DNA from: Paraburkholderia madseniana | GTDB taxonomy: Bacteria; Pseudomonadota; Gammaproteobacteria; Burkholderiales; Burkholderiaceae | Direction of reading: 5' to 3' | Assembly: GCF_009690905.1 (NCBI RefSeq) | Contig: NZ_VOSW01000028.1 | Span: 1-64,000, forward strand | DNA: 64,000 nucleotides | Part shown: one piece after another, positions 1 to 7,249 of the stretch | Layout of the letters: each line of letters starts with the position of its first letter | How positions within the stretch are numbered: position 1 is the first letter of the stretch | The notes under the pieces: generated by a model | The model's input: the letters and a program-made list of their open reading frames with translations, nothing else | Told to the model about the DNA's origin: nothing | Databases searched by the model: none | Made by a program: the position numbers and the translations under genes

Positions 1-236
1 GTCAAGGTAATCGGCCGCCTTGTTTTCAGCCGCCCTTTCGAGCAAGAGACGAAGGTCATGCCGGCTACCGAACGGGTAATCCCGATTGGATGGAACATGA
101 AGCCGTGAGATCCGTTGCGTATGTCCATCTCTCTAGCGGAAGCTCCGATTGCTGTATCCAGCCGGCCGCCCAGTTCGGGACAACACTGAGAGACGAATGT
201 CAGCTGCCGAAGTGCATCGGCCATATGAGCGTCCAT
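1..236 (-). other. Unassigned open reading frames reaching the left edge
   Basis: Two minus-strand frames stay open to the window edge. One starts at an ATG at 236 and runs about 78 codons with no recognisable domain. The other has no clear start, but its last stretch (ending ERAAENKAADYLD at base 1) has the composition of a real alpha-helical protein. A single frameshifted or truncated gene would explain both. I cannot name a family. The next sequence is an IS remnant, so this may be the disrupted end of a gene continuing to the left. Confidence 0.2.
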
Positions 237-940
237 TTGCTCAGGTAGAGGAATGACGGGAACTGGCAGGACACACCCATTGCGATCGGCGGAGGCCGCT
301 CAAGTTGCGACGGCCGCCCGTTTGATCCTGTTCGTCTGCCGCCGGCTGGGTTGATCTCGGTTCGGTGGCGAGGTTGTCACCAATCAACGGGCGAAGCCGC
401 GAGACGTTTGAAGGTGGCTCGCCGACGACGCCAAGGGGCCGCGCAAGACGACCTATATTCATTTGCCGAAGGCGGAGGTCATGCTCCATGTCGCGGAGCC
501 TCAGAGCTCGGGCACCTACCAGGGTACGCGCTCCCGGCCGGTCAACCAGTCGCGCAACGAGGCGCCGGGTCTGTCGCGTGGTCAGCCCGAGCCGTTCCGC
601 CGCCCGCCACGGCTCGAGCCTGCCGTCGGCAACATCCTGAATGACCTTGAACCTGTCGAGTTCGCGCATCGTCATCGTTATCCGTTCGGTCGCAGCCATC
701 AATGCCTCCAGCGCCGGGGTACCGGCCGCTGGTCAGCATACGCACCGCGAAAGCGGACATTACTACTTGGGGCCTACAGCCAGACTGTTGATAATTTATA
801 TTATGTCAAACAACAAGCAATCGACGACACCATCACGCCAAACATCTGGCATGGAGGTGTGTTCACGCTTAGAGGGACACAGCGGTAAAGCGCAGACAAT
901 CGGCGTTTTTATGCGGCGATTCGGCCATCGAGCGACCGGT
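237..940. other. Gene-poor decayed region around the IS remnant
   Basis: Apart from the transposase fragment I see no convincing gene here. Several overlapping frames of 60-140 codons exist on both strands between 241 and 1066, but they are Arg/Pro/Ser-rich, lack family motifs and overlap each other. Bases 770-870 are visibly richer in A and T than the surroundings. This is consistent with a decayed insertion site. Confidence 0.4.
544..702 (-). pseudogene. ISNCY-type transposase, N-terminal fragment
   Basis: The frame encodes the beginning of an ISNCY-family transposase: the segment MTMRELDRFKVIQ followed by a helix-turn-helix (AAERLGLTTRQTRRLVARL). In intact family members this is followed by a linker with a GKPSN-like motif and a DDE catalytic domain. 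Here the similarity stops after about 53 residues. The frame runs on to 241 in low-complexity Arg-rich sequence, where a weak GEPPSN echo may be a leftover of the linker. No DDE domain and no terminal inverted repeats were found, so this is a dead remnant, not a mobile element. Confidence 0.6.
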
Positions 941-1789
941 TCAAACCCTCAAATCAGCCAGAATCTGTTCAGCAAGAAAATCGCAGGGCGGTCGCCCAGA
1001 CCGCGCACTGCGGGCCAAAACGACTTCGAGGTCATTCAATGCCGGCAACCCTTCGTTCTGCGATAGCTGAACGAGGTGCGCCGGTACGCTGCATCTTGCA
1101 AGAGGTGCGATCGCGAGCCCTGCTTCGACCATGCTGATAAGGCCCAACAAACTCGGGCTTTCGTAGGACATCCGGTATTTGATATTTTCGCGCTGGAGCG
1201 CGCTGATGGCGTGGGCACGCGCAGTACTGCCATGTGCGAAAACGGCAATCGAAAGCGGGCGCTCTTTCCACACTTTTCTTGCTGGCGACCCGACCCACAC
1301 CATTGGCTCGAATCGGATGAATTCGCCCGCGACGCCCCTTGTTTTTGTGAAGCAAGCCAGGTCGAGCGTGTTGTCTTTGAGCAATGGAACAAGCTCACTG
1401 CTTGGCAAACCGATCACCCGAATTTCCACACGCGGATGAGCAACCGCGAACTTTGCCAGAACCTGCGGCAGCAACGATGAAGCGTAGTCGTCAGGAACAC
1501 CGATGGTTACGCGGCCCTTCATCTCCGGGCGAACTACCGACGCCCATGCTTCCTCGCGCATCGCGAGCATTCGACGGCCATAGTCCAGGAGCGTCTTGCC
1601 CTCTGCGGTAATCGCTACGTTGCGGGTGCTTCGCACGAAGAGCGGTTTTCCCAGCGCTTTTTCAAGCGCCTTTATCTGCATGCTCACCGCCGACGGCGAC
1701 CGACGCACGGACTCCGCACCTCGAACAAACGATCCTGTATCGGCGACCGCCACCAACATTTCAAGCACGTCCAGATCGAGTTTTTTCAC
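941..1789 (-). CDS. LysR-family transcriptional regulator
   Basis: A 282-residue LysR-type regulator. The N-terminal winged helix-turn-helix spans about residues 5-62 (SPSAVSMQIKALEKALGKPLF is the recognition-helix region). A periplasmic-binding-protein-like effector domain follows from about 90 to 275 (VTIGVPDDYASSLLP). Translation starts at a GTG at 1789, the only position that leaves the HTH complete; no strong Shine-Dalgarno is visible. The gene is divergent from the LysE-type exporter at 1893, the usual layout for a LysR that controls an adjacent amino-acid exporter, with a small dyad in between. The ligand cannot be inferred. Confidence 0.9.
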   Translation of the reverse strand: MKKLDLDVLEMLVAVADTGSFVRGAESVRRSPSAVSMQIKALEKALGKPLFVRSTRNVAITAEGKTLLDYGRRMLAMREEAWASVVRPEMKGRVTIGVPDDYASSLLPQVLAKFAVAHPRVEIRVIGLPSSELVPLLKDNTLDLACFTKTRGVAGEFIRFEPMVWVGSPARKVWKERPLSIAVFAHGSTARAHAISALQRENIKYRMSYESPSLLGLISMVEAGLAIAPLARCSVPAHLVQLSQNEGLPALNDLEVVLARSARSGRPPCDFLAEQILADLRV

Positions 1790-1794
1790 TTTAG

Positions 1795-1807
1795 TCAGAA
1801 AATCTGA
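1795..1807. promoter_or_regulatory. Short dyad in the LysR/LysE divergent promoter
   Basis: TCAGA-N3-TCTGA is a perfect 5-bp dyad just upstream of the LysR start, inside an AT-rich 100-bp divergent region. It could be part of a LysR operator. The arms are short enough to be chance. Confidence 0.3.
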
Positions 1808-1892
1808 GTAATAGATTCAATTTAATGCGTTTTACTGGAGTATGCATCAAAGCGATACTACGACCGATGACCACTTGGGGGAGCCCGGGAAA

Positions 1893-2540
1893 ATGCACGG
1901 TACGGTTTCGATTTACGGATTTCTGGCGGTCGGCGGAATGCTTGCTGTGACACCGGGGCCGAACATGATCTACGTGATGTCGCGCTCGATTGCGCAAGGA
2001 CGCACGGCCGGGCTTATTTCGCTTGCGGGCGTCATGCTCGGATACCTCTTCTATATGTTTGGGGCAGCGTTCGGCATCACCGCCTTTTTCCTGAGCGTGC
2101 CTTATGCAGGCAGCGTTCTGGGCGCAGGGGGCGCTGCGTATCTGTTCTATCTGGCATGGCAGGCTGTGAAGCCTGGTGGCCGCTCTCCCCTGGAGGTTCG
2201 TGAGTTGCCTCGCGAACAACCTCGCCGGCTCTTCGCGATGGGCGCAACGACTAGTCTGCTGAATCCCAAGCTCGCGATGATCTTTCTGTCCCTGCTGCCG
2301 CAATTCATCAACTACCAGGACGGCAGCGTTCTCAGGCAATCGCTCGTGCTCGGTTCGTCGTTGATTGTCGCGTTCGCATCCGTCAATGGTTTCGTGGCGG
2401 TCTGCTCTGGGAGCATGGCGACGTTCCTCTCCAGTCGCCCGGGACTCCTGCAGGCTCAACGCTGGACTATGGGCGTTGTTCTGGTTGCCCTCGGCGCACA
2501 TATGACCATCGATGCATTGAAGCTGGGCGGCATCATCTGA
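1893..2540 (+). CDS. LysE/RhtB-family amino-acid exporter
   Basis: A polytopic inner-membrane protein of 215 residues, the usual LysE/RhtB length, probably exporting an amino acid or derivative. It shows the family N-terminal signature TPGPN at residues 20-24 in the first membrane segment, and TSLLNPKLAMIF in the middle of the protein. About six hydrophobic segments are visible. An ATG lies 51 bases further upstream (1842) in the same frame, but the 17 residues it would add are hydrophilic and non-family. The ATG at 1893, preceded by a GGGGGAG run, puts the first membrane helix at the N-terminus as expected. Divergent from the LysR gene, which probably controls it. Confidence 0.88.
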   Translation: MHGTVSIYGFLAVGGMLAVTPGPNMIYVMSRSIAQGRTAGLISLAGVMLGYLFYMFGAAFGITAFFLSVPYAGSVLGAGGAAYLFYLAWQAVKPGGRSPLEVRELPREQPRRLFAMGATTSLLNPKLAMIFLSLLPQFINYQDGSVLRQSLVLGSSLIVAFASVNGFVAVCSGSMATFLSSRPGLLQAQRWTMGVVLVALGAHMTIDALKLGGII

Positions 2541-2645
2541 TTGCTGCTCTCTGAATAGATTTGCCGCGAGCACGCGAGGTGGGGCATCTTCGATATAGAG
2601 CTACGCCTCGCGCCAGGTCGAGAGCGACCGCTACGCCCGGCTCTG

Positions 2646-3500
2646 TCACCGCCCTTCCCCGGCGACATATTGAACGCTGCGTCTGTATTGGCTGGGTGTC
2701 ACGCCTTGCTGACGAACAAAGAAACGCGTGAAATTTCCCGGCGAGTCAAAGCCCAGATCGAGCGCGATATCCCGAAGTGCCATTTCCTGCTGCGAAACAC
2801 TTTCGATCGACAGGTCCATCCTCAGCATGCTGCTGAAAGTCGCGGGCGTCATGCCTGTCTGCTTGTGGAATAGATGGAAGAAATGCGGACGCGATAGCCC
2901 AACCCGTTGTGCAAGATCGTCGAAGTCGGGTGTAAGGCCCATCGCCTGTTTCATTGCTTCGATCGCACGACGAATCCTGATGTCGTACGCGATACCGCCA
3001 ACGAGTCCGGCTGCTGAAAGTACGTTCCCGTGGGGCGATTTGCCGACCAGTTCGCCTGTCATCTCGGCGATCAGCCCTTGGACCGCTTCAAGCGACCGGC
3101 CCTCACGGTCGGTCAGAATATCGAGCAGGTCAGAATGAAGGCGGCTGAGCTTCCCCTGCAACAGCACGGAAGAACTCGGAAAGAACCGGGGATGAATACT
3201 GTACGCGAAACGCCGGTCGACATCCCTCAACCAATCCGGCTCGAGATAAAGTGCGAGCAGCACCGTCGACTGCGATTGTGGGCGATGCTCATAGAAATGC
3301 GGCTCCCACGCATTCACGAGTAGCACGTTCTTGTCTGACAAAACATACTCACGATTGCGGACCCCGAACTGGATGTCAGGACCGCCTTCCTTGAAGATGA
3401 CGTGGGAAACCCGATGTGCATGGAGGACCATGCTCTTGTCCAGCAGCAGCAACGCCACCCTTCCGAACGGCCCGTGAATGATTCGTAAAGGTTCCGACAT
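2646..3500 (-). CDS. AraC-family transcriptional regulator
   Basis: A 284-residue AraC/XylS-type activator. Residues about 1-150 form a cupin-like sensor (AraC_binding type: VLHAHRVSHVIFKEGGPDIQF). The C-terminal ~100 residues carry two helix-turn-helix motifs: FDDLAQRVGLSRPHFFHLFH, and RDIALDLGFDSPGNFTRFF followed by GVTPSQYRR. An AGGAGG Shine-Dalgarno lies 6-7 bases before the ATG. It is divergent from the small cupin gene at 3793 across about 290 bp, so that gene is a candidate target. The inducer is unknown. Confidence 0.88.
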   Translation of the reverse strand: MSEPLRIIHGPFGRVALLLLDKSMVLHAHRVSHVIFKEGGPDIQFGVRNREYVLSDKNVLLVNAWEPHFYEHRPQSQSTVLLALYLEPDWLRDVDRRFAYSIHPRFFPSSSVLLQGKLSRLHSDLLDILTDREGRSLEAVQGLIAEMTGELVGKSPHGNVLSAAGLVGGIAYDIRIRRAIEAMKQAMGLTPDFDDLAQRVGLSRPHFFHLFHKQTGMTPATFSSMLRMDLSIESVSQQEMALRDIALDLGFDSPGNFTRFFVRQQGVTPSQYRRSVQYVAGEGR

Positions 3501-3792
3501 GTAATGCCTCCTGCCGTCCTGATGAATTCAAAGCGTTCGCAGTGTCTCGGCCGCATCGCGCAAAAAAGTCACCATACGGAATGATAAATCGGCCTCGTCT
3601 GTGACAAGTCTGCATACGGCCGGAGCCACTGCAAGTGGGACATTCGCCTACTCTGCGTACAGGCCTTCCTGCACCGCAGCTATCGAAGTACGGCCTGACG
3701 GCCGACCAACACGTTTTGAAGTCCGAACGTGAATGGCGTTTGCTGCAATGCAGGATGCCTCTCGCTACATTCGCACACTCAAGGAGACGATC

Positions 3793-4128
3793 ATGGCTGG
3801 TGTCGGCAGTGAAAAGGTATTTGAGAATGACAAAGTCATTGTATGGAACTTCGTTCTCGCTCCAGGCAAGGAAACGCCGGTACATACCCACACGCTTTCA
3901 TACATGTGGTACGCGATCGAAGGTGCGCCCTTGCATATCTTTGACGAAAACGGCGGGGACCTCGGCATCTTCGAAGTGCCGACGGGCGCGATTTACTCAC
4001 TCAAATGCGAGAACGGGTATCTGGAAGTGCTGTCCGAAATCGGCAAGGGCGCCAAGGTCCCCGCGACGCACAAGGCACGCAACGAGGGTAGCAACCCATA
4101 CCGCGAAGTGCTGGTCGAGTATAAATAG
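3793..4128 (+). CDS. Small cupin-domain protein
   Basis: A 111-residue single-domain cupin. His31 and His33 in PVHTHTLSYMWY, with the later Asp/Glu region, are positioned like cupin motif 1 metal ligands. No signal peptide. The start is set by an AAGGAG at about 3780-3786; an in-frame ATG at 3733 would add 20 residues without a ribosome site. Small cupins of this type bind metal or small ligands and often sit near their own AraC regulator, which matches the divergent gene at 3500. No reaction can be assigned. Confidence 0.75.
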   Translation: MAGVGSEKVFENDKVIVWNFVLAPGKETPVHTHTLSYMWYAIEGAPLHIFDENGGDLGIFEVPTGAIYSLKCENGYLEVLSEIGKGAKVPATHKARNEGSNPYREVLVEYK

Positions 4129-4162
4129 CAGTACACCTGACTGAGTCTGTCTTGGCAGTATT

Positions 4163-4196
4163 CCCGAACGCCCCTTGATGCGAGGCGGCGTTCGGG
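4163..4196. terminator. Hairpin between convergent cupin and OYE genes
   Basis: Perfect 10-bp arms CCCGAACGCC and GGCGTTCGGG flank a 14-base loop. The hairpin lies between the 3' ends of two convergent genes. There is no clear T-tract on either side, so it may be a stem protecting RNA ends or a factor-assisted terminator, not a canonical intrinsic terminator. Confidence 0.45.
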
Positions 4197-4290
4197 CGAT
4201 GCTGCAACTCCGCAGAAAACGCCATGCAAGCTTCACGCGCCGCTCGATGACGCGATATGGAAAACCGGTGGCTCCAGATCGGACAATGAC

Positions 4291-5532
4291 TTAAGCGCGA
4301 TGCTGCAGCAATGCGGTTATGTTGCGAGTCTCGAGTTCCGTGAACTGCTCCACGGCCTCGGCACCCGCCAGCGACAGATCCGGGTCGAGCCCGTCTGCCA
4401 GACGCTCAAGCTGCATGTTATTCCATGGCAGAAGATGAAACGGATGGAGCGCAGCCTCGGGACTAAGCGCACGATCAACTTCACCAGCGAGAATGCGTTT
4501 CGGAATCTCAGGATCGGCAATGATCGGACGGCCGAGCCCGATGACATCCAGTTCACCACGCTCCAGCGATTCGATCATGGCTGCCGTCGTGCGAAATCCG
4601 CCGACCACCATCACGGGCATCTTCGCTGCGGCACGAACGGAGGCGGCAAAATCCACGAAAAAGGCTTCACGCTTGACGGTGCTTTCGCGCGGTGCGTCTT
4701 CCCCCTCGTCCATTAGCGTAAGGCCCGCGATCTTCGGCTGCTCAAGCGAACCGCCCGATAGCTCGAGCAGATCGAGCGAAGAATCGTTGAGCTTCTTCAC
4801 GAGTTCGATGCACTCGGCGTTGGTGAACCCGCCCTTCTGAAAATCAGATGAATTGAGCTTCAGCGCAACCGGAAAGTCCGGACCAACGGCGGAGCGAACC
4901 GCAGCCAGCACCTCGAGCACGAAACGGGAGCGGTTTTCAAGCGAACCTCCCCAGCGGTCCGTGCGCTTGTTGGCGAGCGGGCTAAGGAACTGCGAAATCA
5001 GGTAGCCGTGCGCCCCATGCAACGAGACACCGGTGAAACCCGCCTCGCGCACTTTCCTGGCTGCGAAGGCGAATTGCCCGATGGCCTGCTGAATCTGCTC
5101 TTCCGTCATTTCGCGCGGCGTGGCGAACGAAAAGCCGGCGCCCCGCATCACGTCGATATCCACTGAAGAAGGCGCAAGGGGTGACGTGTTGATCGCGTCT
5201 TGCACCTGCCGTCCGGTATGACTGAGTTGAGCCCAGAAATGCGCGCCTTCCGACGTCCCCGCAGCGGCGAGCCGTGCGAGTTGTTCCTGTCCACTGTCAT
5301 CGTCGATCACGATATTGCCCGGGCGCTCGAGATGCCACCGGTCCACCTGAATATTGCCGGACAGAAGCAGCCCGGCGCCAGAACGCGCCCAGCGCCTATA
5401 CAACGCTTCAAGGCGCGGCGTGGAATGATTGTTAGCGTCGGCCATGCCTTCGCTCATGGCCGCCTTGACGAGGCGGTTTGCGAGAATCGCGCCGCTGGGC
5501 AGCCGCAACGATTGTGAAAGAGGATTACTCAT
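4291..5532 (-). CDS. NADH:flavin oxidoreductase (Old Yellow Enzyme family)
   Basis: A 413-residue FMN-dependent TIM-barrel enzyme of the OYE superfamily, single-domain, without the C-terminal NAD/FAD half seen in 2,4-dienoyl-CoA reductase. The substrate-anion-binding pair is at His172-His175 (HGAHGYL). Gln102 (AQLSHTGRQ) and the family motif TDRWGGSLENR (191-201) are present. Such enzymes use NAD(P)H to reduce activated C=C bonds or nitro compounds. Two Met codons lie four residues apart (5544 and 5532); I use the second because the OYE fold starts there. It is divergent from the TetR gene across a perfect palindrome, the typical nemR-nemA-like layout of electrophile-inducible reductases. Confidence 0.85.
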   Translation of the reverse strand: MSNPLSQSLRLPSGAILANRLVKAAMSEGMADANNHSTPRLEALYRRWARSGAGLLLSGNIQVDRWHLERPGNIVIDDDSGQEQLARLAAAGTSEGAHFWAQLSHTGRQVQDAINTSPLAPSSVDIDVMRGAGFSFATPREMTEEQIQQAIGQFAFAARKVREAGFTGVSLHGAHGYLISQFLSPLANKRTDRWGGSLENRSRFVLEVLAAVRSAVGPDFPVALKLNSSDFQKGGFTNAECIELVKKLNDSSLDLLELSGGSLEQPKIAGLTLMDEGEDAPRESTVKREAFFVDFAASVRAAAKMPVMVVGGFRTTAAMIESLERGELDVIGLGRPIIADPEIPKRILAGEVDRALSPEAALHPFHLLPWNNMQLERLADGLDPDLSLAGAEAVEQFTELETRNITALLQHRA

Positions 5533-5607
5533 CTGAATGTCCATCGGGAAACGGTCACATGTAAGCCGAGCCCTTGCCCAGAAAGGCAAAGTTGACCCGG
5601 CACAGTA

Positions 5608-5627
5608 ACGACAGCGATCGCTGTCGT
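5608..5627. promoter_or_regulatory. Perfect 20-bp palindromic operator
   Basis: ACGACAGCGA followed by its exact reverse complement forms a 20-bp palindrome in the 152-bp region between the OYE gene (-) and the TetR gene (+). The 12-base right half GATCGCTGTCGT is repeated once more at 5640-5651, exactly 24 bp away. This is the expected kind of target for a dimeric TetR repressor controlling both directions. Confidence 0.75.
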
Positions 5628-5684
5628 TTGTTGTATAGTGATCGCTGTCGTATCATTCGTCAAGCAGATAAAAGAGGGACACTT

Positions 5685-6350
5685 ATGGTCAAGACCTGGT
5701 CGGACGACAATCCGAAAGCCGCGCTGATGTCGCGCAAGCGAACGATGATCGTCGACGCTGCGCTGCGGGCCTTCCTTGAAAGCGGCTATGCCGAAAGCTC
5801 GGTCAACCGCATTGCCGCGGACGCCGGTGTGTCCATCAAGACGCTATATCGTCACTTCGAGAGCAAGGACGATCTGTTCAGTGCAGTGATGCAGGCGGCC
5901 TGCTCGCCTTCCGGCGCTCAATCGGCTGACGCGTCGGAACCCGCAGAACCGGGCGAACCAACCTGGTTTAGCGAACCTCCGGCCGTCGCATTGCCAATTG
6001 CGGGCAGCGATTATTTACGACACGCTCTTTCGAAAGAGCAGTTGGACCTTTATCGCGTCGTCACGCGGGACGCACCTCGCTTCCCCGAACTGGCGCGCCG
6101 CTATCGCGAGGAGGTGACGGGCACGCGCGACGCATTGTTCACGAGCTATCTTGATCGATGGCTGCCTGTCACGGGCTGGGAAGTAAGAGATAAGTACGGC
6201 GCCGGCGCAACCTTCGCGGCACTCCTGAAAGCCACGCTTTTCGACGATGCATTGCTTGGTTTAAAAAGCCCCAGCGAAGAAGATATCGCCGAATGTGCGG
6301 GTGATGCGGCCGTCCAGATGCTCGCGCTCATGGAAGCCGGTCGGCTCTAG
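5685..6350 (+). CDS. TetR-family transcriptional repressor
   Basis: A 221-residue TetR-type regulator. The N-terminal HTH spans about residues 20-68 (VNRIAADAGVSIKTLYRHFESKDDLF), followed by an all-helical ligand domain of no recognisable class. The ATG at 5685 follows an AGAGGG and gives the usual short N-terminal arm; an earlier in-frame ATG at 5574 would overlap the operator and is unlikely. Divergent from the OYE reductase, with the palindromic operator 58 bp upstream of its start, so it probably represses both genes. The 3' end abuts convergent pcm with one base between the stops. Confidence 0.88.
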   Translation: MVKTWSDDNPKAALMSRKRTMIVDAALRAFLESGYAESSVNRIAADAGVSIKTLYRHFESKDDLFSAVMQAACSPSGAQSADASEPAEPGEPTWFSEPPAVALPIAGSDYLRHALSKEQLDLYRVVTRDAPRFPELARRYREEVTGTRDALFTSYLDRWLPVTGWEVRDKYGAGATFAALLKATLFDDALLGLKSPSEEDIAECAGDAAVQMLALMEAGRL

Positions 6351-6351
6351 C

Positions 6352-7005
6352 CTAGTAATCCGCCCAACCGTCCTCACCAATTAGCGGCACGAAGCTCACT
6401 TCGCCCAACCAGCACTCGTGATAATCCTGTTCGCCGTGACGCACCAGTTTGATCAATCGTTGATGATGACGCTCGCGCCCTACCGGCATCACGATCCGGC
6501 CACCAATCGACAGTTGCAAACACCACGTCCGCGGGATACGCGGGCCGCCAGCCCCGGCAATAATCGCGTCATACGGCGCATAGTCACTCAAACCGACCGT
6601 GCCGTCGCCAAGATGAACGGTCACGTTAGAAATGCCCAACCGCGCGAGCGTCTCGCGAGCGGAGTCGGCGAGCACCGGATCGCGTTCAACGGAATGGACG
6701 TGCTCCACGATTGCCGCCGCAATTGCGGCGGCATACCCCGACCCCGTGCCGACGTCGAGAACCCGGTCGCGCGGACCCAGTTCGGCCGCCTCCATCATCT
6801 GCGCGACGATTGCGGGCTGCGAAATCGCTTGCTGGCTCGCGATAGGCAACGCGCTATCGTCGTACGCGAATTCACGGAGTTGCGCAGGTACGAACTCCTC
6901 GCGCGGCACACTGCGCATCGCGGATAGCACGTTGGAATCGCGGATGCCCCGCCCTGCGATTTGCCGTACAACCATCCGCTCCCGGGCTTCCCTGAAATCG
7001 ATCAT
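6352..7005 (-). CDS. pcm: Protein-L-isoaspartate O-methyltransferase
   Basis: A 217-residue cytosolic SAM-dependent methyltransferase that methylates L-isoaspartyl residues of aged proteins to start their repair. The SAM-binding glycine loop DVGTGSGY is at residues 84-91. The PCMT-specific segment SQQAISQPAIVAQM (about 58-71) and the later GAGGPRIP loop are recognisable. Length fits the family. A GGAGG Shine-Dalgarno lies 5 bases before the ATG. Convergent with the TetR gene. The terminal KLVR...WLGEVSFVPLIGE is typical of the family C-terminus. Confidence 0.9.
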   Translation of the reverse strand: MIDFREARERMVVRQIAGRGIRDSNVLSAMRSVPREEFVPAQLREFAYDDSALPIASQQAISQPAIVAQMMEAAELGPRDRVLDVGTGSGYAAAIAAAIVEHVHSVERDPVLADSARETLARLGISNVTVHLGDGTVGLSDYAPYDAIIAGAGGPRIPRTWCLQLSIGGRIVMPVGRERHHQRLIKLVRHGEQDYHECWLGEVSFVPLIGEDGWADY

Positions 7006-7249
7006 TGTGGCCTCCGTCTGAGGGTCGACGCAGACTTTGCAGCAGGCTGCGCATAGCTTCCACCGGACGATTCAATTTTGCGCCTCGTTCGACGTTGGCG
7101 AACGCGCATCGGCCTTGCGTTCAACGCGGCCAGACGAATCACGTATTCGATGGCCACGCGCCTAAGGGTCCGCACTGATGGCGTCGTATGGCACACCGGT
7201 CCGTTTTCGCCAATAATGGCCCCACATCCACTACTGGACGAGGGCGGCC

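Noticed and set aside
544-702. A functional insertion sequence at the left end
   Set aside because: Only the transposase N-terminus is left; no catalytic domain, no terminal inverted repeats and no target duplication found.
1791-2573. A 260-codon minus-strand frame opposite the LysE exporter
   Set aside because: Rich in His, Arg and Gln without motifs; the plus strand encodes a membrane protein with TPGPN and NPK signatures.
5592-5639. TTGACC (5592) and TATAGT (5634) as a sigma-70 promoter for the TetR gene
   Set aside because: The spacing is 36 bp, far from 17. One of them may belong to a different promoter, but the pair cannot work together.
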